From the NCBI RefSeq assembly GCF_036237275.1, contig NZ_CP108352.1:6882001-6946000 (forward strand): 64,000 bases of DNA, given 5' to 3'. Positions within the stretch are counted from its first letter, which is position 1. Each line of letters begins with the position of its first letter. This DNA comes from Streptomyces sp. NBC_01353 (lineage in GTDB: Bacteria; Actinomycetota; Actinomycetes; Streptomycetales; Streptomycetaceae). A program made the translations under genes and the position numbers. Shown here piece by piece: positions 36,997 to 45,720 of this stretch. The notes beneath the pieces are model-generated. The model searched no databases, was not told where the DNA came from, and saw only the letters and a program-made list of their open reading frames with translations.

Positions 36997-37584
36997 ATGT
37001 CTGAAGGTTTCAAGCGGTGTAGTCGATGCGGGGAGACGAAGCCGCAGGAGGCTTTCGCGAGCAATAGGGCCATGCGAGACGGCCTGCAGTGCTACTGCAG
37101 GCCGTGCGCCGCGAACTACCATCAGCAGCGTCAGAAGGCCAAAGGCAAGAACGTGCGGCCCAGAGTCGAGGCGCCCGACGGGCACAAGTACTGCCGCCGT
37201 TGCGGTGAGGCTAAGCCGCACTCGGATTGGGATCGCAACAAGACCGCTTCCGACGGATTGTCCACACGGTGCAAGACGTGCCGTGCAATCGAAGGTCGGG
37301 CCCGCCATCTGAAGCGTTCCTACGGCATCACCGAGGCCGAGCGCGACGAGATGATCTCCTCCCAGATGGGTATCTGCACGATCTGCCTGTCAGCCCCGGC
37401 AGTCCACGTTGATCATTGTCACGAGACGGGTAGGGTCCGTGGCGTACTGTGCTTCAACTGCAATTCGGCCATCGGCAAGTTGGGAGACGATCCCGACACC
37501 TTGCGGCGGGCCATCTCATACTTGGAGGGACACGCGTGGAAGCCAACACTCGTAGCACCGGGCGTCTACCAGCTGCCTTCCTGA
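36997..37584 (+). CDS. Endonuclease VII-type HNH protein inside the pup-prcBA operon
   Basis: A 195-residue putative nuclease of the recombination endonuclease VII type. The catalytic His-Me module is [25 protein letters not shown] (parts at 136-160), with Asp139, His140 and Asn156; its zinc is held by Cys127/Cys130 and Cys152/Cys155. The N-terminus has two tandem zinc-finger-like units (CxxC 8/11 with C34/C37; CxxC 66/69 with C92/C95) that look like an internal duplication. It starts 42 bp after pup (ribosome site AGGGGGG) and its last 49 bp overlap prcB. Codon use is unlike its neighbours: AGT, AAT, AGG, AGA, TTG, GTT and GAT occur often. It therefore looks transferred. Function in vivo is unknown. 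Confidence 0.85.
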   Translation: MSEGFKRCSRCGETKPQEAFASNRAMRDGLQCYCRPCAANYHQQRQKAKGKNVRPRVEAPDGHKYCRRCGEAKPHSDWDRNKTASDGLSTRCKTCRAIEGRARHLKRSYGITEAERDEMISSQMGICTICLSAPAVHVDHCHETGRVRGVLCFNCNSAIGKLGDDPDTLRRAISYLEGHAWKPTLVAPGVYQLPS

Positions 37585-38375
37585 CGCCGGGCTCGTCCTC
37601 GTTCCTGGACTTCCTGTCCGACCACTCGCCGCAGCTGCTGCCGGGCAACCGGAAGCTGCCCGAGGGGGTCGTCGAGGCGCCGCACGGCACCACCATCGTG
37701 GCCGCGACGTTCCCCAATGGCGTGGTGCTCGCCGGTGACCGGCGGGCGACCATGGGCAACATGATCGCGCAGCGCGACATCGAAAAGGTGTTCCCGGCCG
37801 ACGAGTTCTCGGCCGTGGGCATCGCCGGCACCGCCGGTCTCGCCGTGGAGATGGTCAAGCTGTTCCAGCTGGAGCTGGAGCACTTCGAGAAGGTGGAGGG
37901 GGCGACCCTCTCCCTGGAGGGCAAGGCGAACCGCCTGTCCACCATGATCCGCGGCAATCTGGGGATGGCCATGCAGGGCCTCGCCGTCGTGCCGCTCTTC
38001 GCCGGCTGGGACGAGGGCAAGGAGAAGGGCCGGATCTTCTCCTACGACGTGACCGGCGGCCGTTCCGAGGAGCACGGCTTCGCCGCCACCGGTTCCGGCT
38101 CGATCTTCGCCCGCGGCTCCATGAAGAAGCTCTTCCGCCCCGACCTGACGGAGGAGCAGGCCACCACGCTGGTCGTGCAGGCCCTGTACGACGCCGCCGA
38201 CGACGACTCGGCGACCGGCGGCCCGGACCTGTACCGCCACATCTACCCCATCGTCACCGTCATCACCGACGAGGGCTTCCGCAGGCTCACCGACGAGGAG
38301 TCCCAGGCGCTCGCCCGCTCGGTCACCGATCGGCGCCTGGAGCAGCCCGACGGTCCCCGCGCGGCCCTGCTCTGA
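37536..38375 (+). CDS. prcB: 20S proteasome beta subunit PrcB
   Basis: A 279-residue catalytic subunit. A 51-residue propeptide ([20 protein letters not shown]...) is removed so that Thr52 ([22 protein letters not shown]) becomes the N-terminal nucleophile; Asp and Lys of the active site follow in AGDRRA and EKVF. GTG at 37536, with GGAGGGA upstream, lies inside the end of the endonuclease VII gene (49-bp overlap in another frame), which suggests coupled translation. It forms the inner heptameric rings of the proteasome with PrcA. Confidence 0.96.
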   Translation: MEANTRSTGRLPAAFLTPGSSSFLDFLSDHSPQLLPGNRKLPEGVVEAPHGTTIVAATFPNGVVLAGDRRATMGNMIAQRDIEKVFPADEFSAVGIAGTAGLAVEMVKLFQLELEHFEKVEGATLSLEGKANRLSTMIRGNLGMAMQGLAVVPLFAGWDEGKEKGRIFSYDVTGGRSEEHGFAATGSGSIFARGSMKKLFRPDLTEEQATTLVVQALYDAADDDSATGGPDLYRHIYPIVTVITDEGFRRLTDEESQALARSVTDRRLEQPDGPRAALL

Positions 38376-38419
38376 TCACTCGTCGTCAGTTGAACCCAGA
38401 AGAAAGGGACGGGTAGCCG

Positions 38420-39196
38420 GTGTCGACTCCGTTCTACGTCTCACCCCAACAGGCCATGGCCGACCGGGCGGAGTACGCCCGCAAGGGCATCGCCCGCGGC
38501 CGCAGTCTGGTCGTCCTTCAGTACACCGACGGCATCGTGTTCGTCGGCGAGAACCCGTCCCGCGCGCTGCACAAGTTCAGCGAGATCTACGACCGGATCG
38601 GGTTCGCCGCGGCCGGCAAGTACAACGAGTACGAGAACCTGCGGATCGGCGGCGTCCGCTACGCCGACCTGCGGGGCTACACCTACGACCGGGACGATGT
38701 GACGGCCCGGGGCCTGGCGAACGTGTACGCCCAGACGCTGGGCACGATCTTCTCGAGCGCCGGGGAGAAGCCGTACGAGGTGGAGCTGGTCGTCGCCGAG
38801 GTCGGTGCGGAGCCCGAGGGCGACCAGATCTACCGGCTGCCGCACGACGGCTCGATCGTGGACGAGCACGGTTCCGTCGCCGTGGGCGGCAACGCGGAGC
38901 AGATCAGCAGCTTCCTCGACCAGCGGCACCGCGACGGGATGTCGCTCGCCGAGGCGCTGAAGCTGGCCGTTCAGGCGCTGTCGCGGGACACCAACGGCAG
39001 TGAGCGGGAGATCCCCGCGGAGCGGCTCGAGGTGGCGGTCCTGGACCGTACGCGCCCGCAGCAGCGCAAGTTCAAGCGGATCCTCGGACGTCAGCTGGTC
39101 CGTCTCCTGGAGGCGGACAACGCGGCGATCGCGAAGACGGACGACCCGTCGGACGACATTCTGGACGACTTGGACTTGAACGACTCGGAGGAGTAG
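38420..39196 (+). CDS. prcA: 20S proteasome alpha subunit PrcA
   Basis: A 258-residue non-catalytic subunit that forms the outer heptameric rings and the gated entry. It has the alpha-type start ([26 protein letters not shown]), the N-terminal helix region that gates the pore, and the conserved [26 protein letters not shown]. It lacks the catalytic Thr. The C-terminal tail is acidic ([14 protein letters not shown]). GTG at 38420 has AAAGGGA upstream. It is the last gene of the pup transcript before a terminator. Confidence 0.96.
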   Translation: MSTPFYVSPQQAMADRAEYARKGIARGRSLVVLQYTDGIVFVGENPSRALHKFSEIYDRIGFAAAGKYNEYENLRIGGVRYADLRGYTYDRDDVTARGLANVYAQTLGTIFSSAGEKPYEVELVVAEVGAEPEGDQIYRLPHDGSIVDEHGSVAVGGNAEQISSFLDQRHRDGMSLAEALKLAVQALSRDTNGSEREIPAERLEVAVLDRTRPQQRKFKRILGRQLVRLLEADNAAIAKTDDPSDDILDDLDLNDSEE

Positions 39197-39218
39197 GTCC
39201 CTCCTCGCACGCTCGATG

Positions 39219-39246
39219 GCCCCGGTCCGCTTCGGCGGGCCGGGGC
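39219..39246. terminator. Terminator between prcA and the LacI gene
   Basis: A 12-bp stem (39219-39230 with 39235-39246, one G-U) capped by a TTCG tetraloop, between convergent genes. It has the classic stable tetraloop form. Confidence 0.75.
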
Positions 39247-39256
39247 TTCGTCGTGC

Positions 39257-40273
39257 TCAGGACGGAGGGGGCCCGGAGGAGCCGCGGGGCATCAGGGTGA
39301 CCGGGAGTTCGCCGGGTTCGGGGGTCTCGCCCGCCAGGACGGCGAGGAGGGCGGCCATGCCGCGTTCGCCGACGCGTTCGGCGGGCAGGCGGACGGTGGT
39401 GAGTTCCGGTTCGACGGCGGTGGCGAGAGCCAGGTCGTCGAAGCCGGTGACGGAGACGTCCTCGGGGACGCGCAGGCCGAGCCTGCGGACGGCCTTGCAG
39501 GCGCCGGCGGCGAGGATGTCGTCGTCGCAGATCAGGGCGGTGGGCCGCGGGCCGGGGCCCGTGAGGGCGCGTTCGGCGGCGACGCGGGCGCCGTCCACCT
39601 CGAGGGGTGCGCGCACGGTGCGTACCGAGGCGTCGCGCAGCGCCTCCGCGAGGGCGGCTGCTCGTACGTCGAAGGTCCAGGACGGTACGGCCGAGGCGAG
39701 ATGGACGAAGCGGCGGTGGCCGAGGGCCAGGAGGTGTCCGGTGACCTGGCGCATCCCGTCCGCGATGTCGAGGTTGACGTGGGCGGCGGCGCCGGTGTCG
39801 GAGGGGTCGCTGTCGAGCATGACCAGCGGCAGGTCGGTGCCGTGGAAGGCCTTGAGGGCATCCGCGGCCATGGAGGAGGCGATCACCCCGTCGAGCGCGG
39901 CGCGGGCGGAGGCGAAGGGGTCCTTCGCCGGGCCGACGCCGTCGGGGGAGGGGTAGAGGACGACCCCGAAGCCGTGCCGGGCGGCGACGGTGGCCGCGCC
40001 GGTGTAGACGCGGGCGAAGAACTCGTTGGTGAGTGCGGGGACGACGAGGAGCGCGGTCCTGGTGTGTCCGAGGCGGAGGTTGCGGGCGGCGAGATTCGGC
40101 CGGTAGCCGAGACCTCGGGCGGCCTCCCGTACGGCCTGTGCGGTGCGTTCGGAGACGCGACCGCGCCATTTGTCGCCGAGCACGAGCGAGACGGTGGCCT
40201 GGGACACTCCGGCGGCCCTGGCGACGTCCCGGCTGGTGGGCCGCGCTGCGCTGGGGGGTTCCGGGGTCTGCAC
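39257..40273 (-). CDS. LacI-family transcriptional regulator
   Basis: A 338-residue repressor. The N-terminal LacI helix-turn-helix and hinge are RPTSRDVARAAGVSQATVSL and the segment up to GYRPNLAARNLR, and the periplasmic-binding-like effector domain follows (TALLVVPALTNEFFARVYTGA; SVTGFDDLALATAVEPELTTVR). GTG at 40273. It is divergent from an MFS transporter, with CG-centred palindromes between them, so it probably controls that transporter. The ligand, usually a sugar in this family, is not known. Confidence 0.9.
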   Translation of the reverse strand: MQTPEPPSAARPTSRDVARAAGVSQATVSLVLGDKWRGRVSERTAQAVREAARGLGYRPNLAARNLRLGHTRTALLVVPALTNEFFARVYTGAATVAARHGFGVVLYPSPDGVGPAKDPFASARAALDGVIASSMAADALKAFHGTDLPLVMLDSDPSDTGAAAHVNLDIADGMRQVTGHLLALGHRRFVHLASAVPSWTFDVRAAALAEALRDASVRTVRAPLEVDGARVAAERALTGPGPRPTALICDDDILAAGACKAVRRLGLRVPEDVSVTGFDDLALATAVEPELTTVRLPAERVGERGMAALLAVLAGETPEPGELPVTLMPRGSSGPPPS

Positions 40274-40334
40274 TCGTTGCCTCCGCGAGGGATGGTTGCC
40301 GCCCGCGGGGTGGACCCGCGGGATGCGGCCATGG

Positions 40335-40365
40335 TACGTATGACCCTGGAAGTTATACGTAAAAC
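40335..40365. promoter_or_regulatory. LacI-type operators between the LacI and MFS genes
   Basis: TACGTAT (40335-40341) and ATACGTA (40355-40361) are a perfect 7-bp inverted repeat with a 13-bp spacer. The second arm is also part of GTTATACGTAAAAC (40352-40365), a CG-centred near-palindrome of the kind LacI-family proteins bind. It lies 35 bp before the MFS start and 62 bp from the LacI start. Confidence 0.6.
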
Positions 40366-40399
40366 CTCAGGGCGGGGCACTGGGGGAGAGGAGACGGAC

Positions 40400-41722
40400 A
40401 TGGCCGGCGAGGCCAAGGAGAGCAGCGGCTATCTCGACATCCTCAGGGCACCGCACGCCCTGAGGCTGCTCACCGGCACCCTGGTCGGCCGGCTCCCGAA
40501 CGGCACGGGGCCCATCGCCATCGTGCTCTTCACCCGAGCGGAGGGCGGCAGCTACAGCCTGGCCGGCGGGCTCACCGCCGCGTACGGCGTCGCCACGGCC
40601 GTGGGCCAGCCCCTGCTCGGCCGGGCCGTCGACCTGAAGGGCCAGCCGCGCGTCCAGCTGCCCGCCGCGATCGTCTCCGCCCTCGGCATGATCGTCCTGG
40701 CCGTGGCCGGAATCAGCCCCCTCGTCCTCGCCTACGCGGCCGTGGCCGTCGCCGGGCTCTTCACGCCGCCCCTCGAAGGCGGACTGCGCGCCCTGTGGCC
40801 GAGCGTGCTCGGGCGGGAGGACCGGGTCCACCGGGCCTATGCGATGGACGCCGTGGCCCAGGAAGTCATGTTCACCGTCGGACCGTTGCTGGTGACCCTG
40901 CTGGTCGCCCTCTGGTCGCCGGCCGCCGCGCTCCTCGTCGTCAACGTCCTCGGCATCCTCGGCGCGCTCTCCGTCGTGCTGTCCGAGCCCTCGCGGGCGT
41001 GGCGCTCGGAGCCCCGCGAGGCCCACTGGCTGGGGGCCCTGCGCTCGCCCGGCCTGCTGGCCCTCCTCGGTTCGTTCTTCTTCGTAGGGCTCGCCCTCGG
41101 CTCCATCACCGTCGCGGGCCTCGCCTACGCCGACGACCAGGGCAACGAATCGGCGTACGGGTGGCTCATGGCCGCTCTCGGCCTCGGTGCGCTGATCGGC
41201 GGCGTCCTCTACGGCGCCCGGCGCTGGGCAGGCGCGCCCGAGCGGCGGCTGCGGGTCATCATCGGACTGCTCGCCCTCGGCTACCTGCCGCTCATGCTGA
41301 CGCCCGGTGTCGTGCCGATGACAGCCCTCGCCGCGCTCTCCGGCGTCTTCCTCGCCCCCGCCCTGGCGTGTGGCTTCATCGTCGTCGACCGGCACGCGCC
41401 CGGCGGCACCGTCACCGAGGCCTTCTCCTGGCTCGTCACCACCTTCGGTGTGGGGGCGGCCCTCGGCTCGGCAGTCGCAGGGCCGGCCGTCGAACTCGCC
41501 GGAACCACCGCGGGCTTCGGCGTCGCCGGAACCGGCGGCTTCGTGGCCCTCCTCGTCCTCCTGGCCACCGGGCGGGTCCTCGCCGCCCCCGGCCGCAGTG
41601 TGCGACACGCCGTCAGCGGGGGCACCGGGAGCAGCGGACACGCCGAAAAGAACGCGCACTCATCGGAAAATGATCGAAACGGGGCTGTCGAACCCGGTTT
41701 CAGCTCAGGCCATCAGGCGTAA
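40400..41722 (+). CDS. MFS transporter
   Basis: A 440-residue major facilitator superfamily protein with about twelve transmembrane helices and a soluble Ser/Gly/Asn-rich C-terminal tail of about 35 residues. The central loop carries a charged segment (EPSRAWRSEPREAHW). ATG at 40400 has GAGAGGAG upstream; a longer frame overlaps the divergent LacI gene and is rejected. The pair with a LacI regulator suggests a sugar or sugar-derived substrate, but efflux is equally possible. The pafA start follows 10 bp after its stop, with its own -10 inside that junction. Confidence 0.85.
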   Translation: MAGEAKESSGYLDILRAPHALRLLTGTLVGRLPNGTGPIAIVLFTRAEGGSYSLAGGLTAAYGVATAVGQPLLGRAVDLKGQPRVQLPAAIVSALGMIVLAVAGISPLVLAYAAVAVAGLFTPPLEGGLRALWPSVLGREDRVHRAYAMDAVAQEVMFTVGPLLVTLLVALWSPAAALLVVNVLGILGALSVVLSEPSRAWRSEPREAHWLGALRSPGLLALLGSFFFVGLALGSITVAGLAYADDQGNESAYGWLMAALGLGALIGGVLYGARRWAGAPERRLRVIIGLLALGYLPLMLTPGVVPMTALAALSGVFLAPALACGFIVVDRHAPGGTVTEAFSWLVTTFGVGAALGSAVAGPAVELAGTTAGFGVAGTGGFVALLVLLATGRVLAAPGRSVRHAVSGGTGSSGHAEKNAHSSENDRNGAVEPGFSSGHQA

Positions 41723-41725
41723 TGT
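41720..41725 (+). promoter_or_regulatory. -10 box of pafA, leaderless spacing
   Basis: TAATGT overlaps the MFS stop codon region and lies 6 nt before the pafA ATG at 41732. No Shine-Dalgarno lies between. Confidence 0.45.
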
Positions 41726-41731
41726 TCAGAC

Positions 41732-43093
41732 ATGGACCGCCGCATTTTCGGGCTGGAGAACGAGTACGGCGTCACGTGCACGTTCAGGGGACAGCGCCGA
41801 CTGTCTCCTGACGAAGTGGCGCGCTACCTCTTCCGCCGTGTTGTGTCATGGGGCCGCAGCAGCAATGTCTTCCTGCGGAACGGCGCCCGCCTGTACCTCG
41901 ACGTGGGTTCGCATCCGGAATACGCAACACCTGAATGCGACAACGTGACCGAACTGGTCACGCACGACAAGGCGGGCGAACGCATTCTCGAAGGCCTGCT
42001 CGTCGACGCCGAACGCCGCCTGCACGAGGAGGGAATCGCCGGCGACGTCTATCTCTTCAAGAACAACACCGACTCGGCGGGAAACTCCTACGGCTGCCAC
42101 GAGAACTATCTCGTCGCCCGCCACGGAGAGTTCTCCCGGCTCGCGGACATCCTCATTCCCTTCCTCGTCACCCGACAGCTCATCTGCGGCGCCGGAAAGG
42201 TGCTTCAGACCCCGCGTGGCGCGGTCTACTGCGTCTCCCAGCGGGCCGAGCACATCTGGGAGGGCGTCAGTTCCGCGACGACCCGTTCCCGACCCATCAT
42301 CAACACCCGTGACGAGCCGCACGCGGACGCCGAGCGCTACCGCCGGCTGCACGTCATCGTCGGCGACTCGAACATGTCCGAGACGACCATGTTGCTCAAG
42401 GTCGGCGCCACCGACCTCGTGCTCCGCATGATCGAGGCGGGCACCGTGATGCGCGACCTGACCTTGGAGAACCCGATCCGGGCCATCCGCGAGGTCAGCC
42501 ACGACATCACCGGCCAGCGCAAGGTCCGCCTCGCCAGCGGCCGCGAGGCCTCCGCCCTGGAGGTCCAGCGGGAGTACTACGAGAAGGCCGCCGACTTCGT
42601 CGACCGTCGGGGCATCCGTACGGGCACGGTCGCCCAGGTCCTGGAGCTGTGGGGCCGCACGCTGGACGCCATCGAGGCCGAGGACCTCGACCGCATCGGC
42701 ACCGAGATCGACTGGGTCATGAAGTACAAGCTCATCGAGCGGTACCGGGCGAAGAACAACATGACCATGTCGCACCCCCGGGTCGCCCAGATAGACCTCG
42801 CGTACCACGACATCCACCGCCGCCGCGGGCTCTACTACCTCCTGGAGAGGAAGGGCCAGGCGGCCCGGATCTGCAACGACCTGAAGATCTTCGAGGGCAA
42901 GTCGGTGCCCCCGCAGACCACGAGGGCGCGGCTGCGCGGCGATTTCATCCGCCGCGCGCAGGAGCAGCGGCGGGACTTCACCGTCGACTGGGTCCACCTC
43001 AAGCTCAACGACCAGGCGCAGCGCACCGTGTTGTGCAAGGACCCCTTCCGGTCGGTCGACGACCGGGTGGAAAAGCTGATCGCCGGAATGTAG
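41732..43093 (+). CDS. pafA: Pup-protein ligase PafA
   Basis: A 453-residue ligase that uses ATP to join the C-terminal Glu of Pup to lysines of target proteins. It is a paralogue of Dop without the Dop-loop: [14 protein letters not shown], then directly [25 protein letters not shown]. The Mg/ATP region [18 protein letters not shown] and [21 protein letters not shown] are conserved. ATG at 41732 is at the family N-terminus. In mycobacteria pafA leads directly into pafBC; here two FKBP genes lie between pafA and pafB, and a LacI/MFS pair separates it from prcA. Confidence 0.96.
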   Translation: MDRRIFGLENEYGVTCTFRGQRRLSPDEVARYLFRRVVSWGRSSNVFLRNGARLYLDVGSHPEYATPECDNVTELVTHDKAGERILEGLLVDAERRLHEEGIAGDVYLFKNNTDSAGNSYGCHENYLVARHGEFSRLADILIPFLVTRQLICGAGKVLQTPRGAVYCVSQRAEHIWEGVSSATTRSRPIINTRDEPHADAERYRRLHVIVGDSNMSETTMLLKVGATDLVLRMIEAGTVMRDLTLENPIRAIREVSHDITGQRKVRLASGREASALEVQREYYEKAADFVDRRGIRTGTVAQVLELWGRTLDAIEAEDLDRIGTEIDWVMKYKLIERYRAKNNMTMSHPRVAQIDLAYHDIHRRRGLYYLLERKGQAARICNDLKIFEGKSVPPQTTRARLRGDFIRRAQEQRRDFTVDWVHLKLNDQAQRTVLCKDPFRSVDDRVEKLIAGM

Positions 43094-43115
43094 GACAGCG
43101 CTGTACGAAGTGCCA

Positions 43116-43144
43116 GGGCCCCGTGCGTTTCGCGTGCGGGGCCC
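43116..43144 (+). terminator. Terminator of pafA
   Basis: A 12-bp stem (43116-43127 with 43133-43144, two G-U pairs), loop TTTCG, 22 bp after the pafA stop. Confidence 0.65.
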
Positions 43145-43172
43145 TTGGCCTGCCCGGAGGGTCCCCTAGAGT
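43145..43172 (+). promoter_or_regulatory. Promoter of the FKBP lipoprotein gene
   Basis: TTGGCC (43145-43150), 16-bp spacer, TAGAGT (43167-43172), 39 bp before the GTG at 43212. Confidence 0.45.
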
Positions 43173-43211
43173 GTCGGACAACTACTGTGCCGTCTGAGAT
43201 CTGAGGAACAC

Positions 43212-44150
43212 GTGCGCCGACTTGCCGGCCTACTGGTCGTCCCGCTGCTGCTGCTCTCGACAGCGGCCTGCGGCAGCGACGACAAGGGCTCCGATAACGC
43301 CTCGATGAAGAACGGACTGCCCGCCATCACCGCGGGTGAGAAGTTCGGGGAGAAGCCCACGCTCGCGAAGGGGGAGGGCGAGCCGCCGAAGGAGCTCAAG
43401 GTCAATGTGATCAGCGAGGGCGACGGCGCGGTCACGAAGAAGGGCGACGCGCTCCAGGTGAACTACCTGGGTCAGGCCTGGGACTCCACCACGCCCTTCG
43501 ACAACAGCTTCGACCGCGGTCAGCCGTTCGAGCTGACCCTGGGCGCCGGTCAGGTCATCAAGGGCTGGGACCAGGGCCTGGAGGGTCAGAAGGTCGGCAG
43601 CCGTGTCGAGATCGGCATCCCGCCGAACCTCGGTTACGGCGCGCAGGGGCAGGGCGACATCAAGCCCAACGCGACCCTCGTCTTCGTGGTGGACATCCTG
43701 AAGGCCACCACGGTCCCCAAGTCCGCCGAGGGCACCGAGGTCGCCCAGGAGAACAAGGACCTGCCGAAGGTCGGTACGAACACCGACGGCAAGGCGCCTT
43801 CGCTGACCGTCCCGAAGGTCGACCCGCCGACCAAGCTCGTCTCCAACTACGTGCTGGAGTCCAAGGGCGAGGTCGTCAAGGCCACCGACACGGTCGTCGT
43901 GAACTACGTCGCGGCGCTGTGGAAGGACGGCAAGGTCTTCGACTCGACGTACGCGACGGGCAAGACCGCGAACTTCCCGCTCGAGCAGCTGACGCTCAAG
44001 GGTCTGAAGAACGGCATCGTCGGCAAGAAGGTCGGCAGCCGCATCCTGATCGTCGCCCCGCCGGCCGAGGCCTTCGGCGACCAGGAACAGCAGGGAATCC
44101 CGAAGGGTTCCACGCTGGTGTTCGCACTCGACATCCTGGCCAAGATGTAA
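43212..44150 (+). CDS. Lipoprotein with two FKBP-type peptidyl-prolyl isomerase domains
   Basis: A 312-residue exported folding factor. The lipoprotein signal is VRRLAGLLVVPLLLLSTAAC, with lipidated Cys20. Two FKBP domains follow: about 75-175 (LQVNYLGQAWDSTTPFDNSF; AGQVIKGWDQGLEGQKVGSR) and about 220-310 (VVNYVAALWKDGKVFDSTY; LKNGIVGKKVGSRILI). The first retains the FKBP pocket residues (VIKGWD...GYG). The second is diverged (LKNGIVG in place of VIxGWD), so its activity is doubtful. GTG at 43212 has GAGGAAC upstream. The small cytosolic FKBP gene follows 61 bp later. Confidence 0.92.
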   Translation: MRRLAGLLVVPLLLLSTAACGSDDKGSDNASMKNGLPAITAGEKFGEKPTLAKGEGEPPKELKVNVISEGDGAVTKKGDALQVNYLGQAWDSTTPFDNSFDRGQPFELTLGAGQVIKGWDQGLEGQKVGSRVEIGIPPNLGYGAQGQGDIKPNATLVFVVDILKATTVPKSAEGTEVAQENKDLPKVGTNTDGKAPSLTVPKVDPPTKLVSNYVLESKGEVVKATDTVVVNYVAALWKDGKVFDSTYATGKTANFPLEQLTLKGLKNGIVGKKVGSRILIVAPPAEAFGDQEQQGIPKGSTLVFALDILAKM

Positions 44151-44211
44151 GACTGTCCCGGTCGCGTAGTTCATCGTTTGCGCGGTTCATCAGTTTGAGG
44201 AGCACACTGCA

Positions 44212-44583
44212 GTGAGCATCGAGAAGCCCGAGGTCGACTTCCCGGGCGGCGAGCCGCCGGCCGACCTGGAGATCAAGGACATCTGGGAGGGCGACGGCCC
44301 CGAGGCCAAGGCAGGCGCCACGGTCTCCGTCCACTACGTGGGCGTCGCCTTCTCCACCGGCGAGGAGTTCGATTCCTCGTGGAACCGTGGCACTCCGCTG
44401 CAGTTCCAGCTCGGTGTCGGCCAGGTCATCGCCGGCTGGGACAAGGGCGTGCAGGGCATGAAGGTCGGCGGCCGCCGACAGCTGATCATCCCCGCTCACC
44501 TCGCCTACGGCGACCGTGGCGCCGGGGGCAAGATCGCCCCGGGCGAGGCCCTGATCTTCGTCTGCGACCTGGTCGCCGTCTGA
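44212..44583 (+). CDS. FKBP-type peptidyl-prolyl cis-trans isomerase
   Basis: A 123-residue single-domain cytosolic FKBP. It has the complete pocket: VSVHYVGVAFSTGEEFDSSW, GQVIAGWDKGVQGMKVGGRR and IPAHLAYGDRGAGGKI. It catalyses proline isomerisation and would bind FK506/rapamycin-type macrolides. GTG at 44212. It is probably cotranscribed with the FKBP lipoprotein upstream and closed by a hairpin before pafB. Confidence 0.94.
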   Translation: MSIEKPEVDFPGGEPPADLEIKDIWEGDGPEAKAGATVSVHYVGVAFSTGEEFDSSWNRGTPLQFQLGVGQVIAGWDKGVQGMKVGGRRQLIIPAHLAYGDRGAGGKIAPGEALIFVCDLVAV

Positions 44584-44613
44584 TCGGTCACGTCACGACC
44601 TGAAACGGTCACT

Positions 44614-44645
44614 CGAGGGTCCCCGTCGTACGGCGGGGACCCTCG
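44614..44645 (+). terminator. Terminator of the FKBP genes
   Basis: A perfect 12-bp stem (44614-44625 with 44634-44645), 8-nt loop, followed by GCTTTTG. It separates the FKBP genes from pafB. Confidence 0.75.
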
Positions 44646-44722
44646 GCTTTTGCCACGACACCCCGGGGCGGTACGGTCGGATGTCCGAGAAGTCAATCCG
44701 GCAGAAGAGGTGCAGGGCGTCG

Positions 44723-45703
44723 ATGGCGATTGCCAAGGCCGAGCGGCTGATGAATCTGGCCCTCTGTCTGCTCGGGACACGCCGGCCGCTCTCCAAGCGT
44801 GAGCTGCGGGACTCAATCGAGGCATACGTCGAGGCCGTCAGGCCGGGCAACGGCGCTGCCGGTGGCGACGACGCCTTCAACCGGATGTTCGAGCGCGACA
44901 AGGACGATCTGCGCGAGCTCGGTCTGGTCATCGAGACCGTCGAGAACCTCGAGGGCGAGATCGGTTATCTGGCCCGCCGCGACTCCAACCGGCTCCCCCC
45001 GATCACGCTCGACGCCGAGGAGGCCGCGGCCCTCGGTCTCGCCGCCAAGGTGTGGCAGCAGGCCCGCCTCGCCGGAGCGGCCAGCGGGGCCCTGCAGAAG
45101 CTGCGCGCCGCCGGGATGCCCGAGGCCGAGGACTCGTACGACGCCCAGCACAGCGCGCTCGAGCCCCGCATCCCCGTCCACGAGACGGCCTTCGAGCCTC
45201 TGATGCTGGCCTGCCGCGACCGGCGCCCGGTCGTCTTCGACTACCGCAAGGCGACGGCCGCGCGCCCCGAGACCCGCCAGGTCGAGCCGTGGACCCTGGA
45301 GTGCTGGCGCGGCCACTGGTACCTGGCCGGCTGGGACCGCGACCGCGGTGCCGAGCGCGTCTTCCGCCTCTCCCGTATCACCGGCAGGGTCCGCTCGCGG
45401 GCCGGCGCCTTCACCGCGCCGGTGCCGGACGTCGTCACCGTCCGCGAGACCGTCGAGAGGTGGGCGGGCGAGATCGCGACCCGCTCCGCCCGGATCCGGC
45501 TGCGCACCGGCTGCGGCTATCCGCTGCGGGCCCGGGCGCAGTCCGTACAGGAAGGTACGGACGGCTGGGACGAGCTGGAGATTCCGTACGGACACGGTCT
45601 GGACGCGTGGCTGGTGGAGTTCGGTCCCGATGTCGTCGTGCTCGAGCCCGCGGACCTGCGGGCCGATGTGGTGGACCGGCTGCGCGCCGTGGCCAAGGGC
45701 TGA
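44723..45703 (+). CDS. pafB: WYL-domain transcriptional regulator PafB
   Basis: A 326-residue regulator. The N-terminal winged helix-turn-helix (AERLMNLALCLLGTRRPLSKREL to FERDKDDLRELG) is followed by the WYL domain (VFDYRKATAARPETRQVEPWTL; GHWYLAGWDRDRGAERVFRLSRI) and the WCX C-terminal part. In mycobacteria PafB and PafC form a complex that activates the LexA-independent DNA damage response. ATG at 44723 starts at MAIAKAERL. pafC begins 17 bp after its stop, so they form an operon. Confidence 0.93.
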   Translation: MAIAKAERLMNLALCLLGTRRPLSKRELRDSIEAYVEAVRPGNGAAGGDDAFNRMFERDKDDLRELGLVIETVENLEGEIGYLARRDSNRLPPITLDAEEAAALGLAAKVWQQARLAGAASGALQKLRAAGMPEAEDSYDAQHSALEPRIPVHETAFEPLMLACRDRRPVVFDYRKATAARPETRQVEPWTLECWRGHWYLAGWDRDRGAERVFRLSRITGRVRSRAGAFTAPVPDVVTVRETVERWAGEIATRSARIRLRTGCGYPLRARAQSVQEGTDGWDELEIPYGHGLDAWLVEFGPDVVVLEPADLRADVVDRLRAVAKG

Positions 45704-45720
45704 AGGGGGAGACGTACAGC

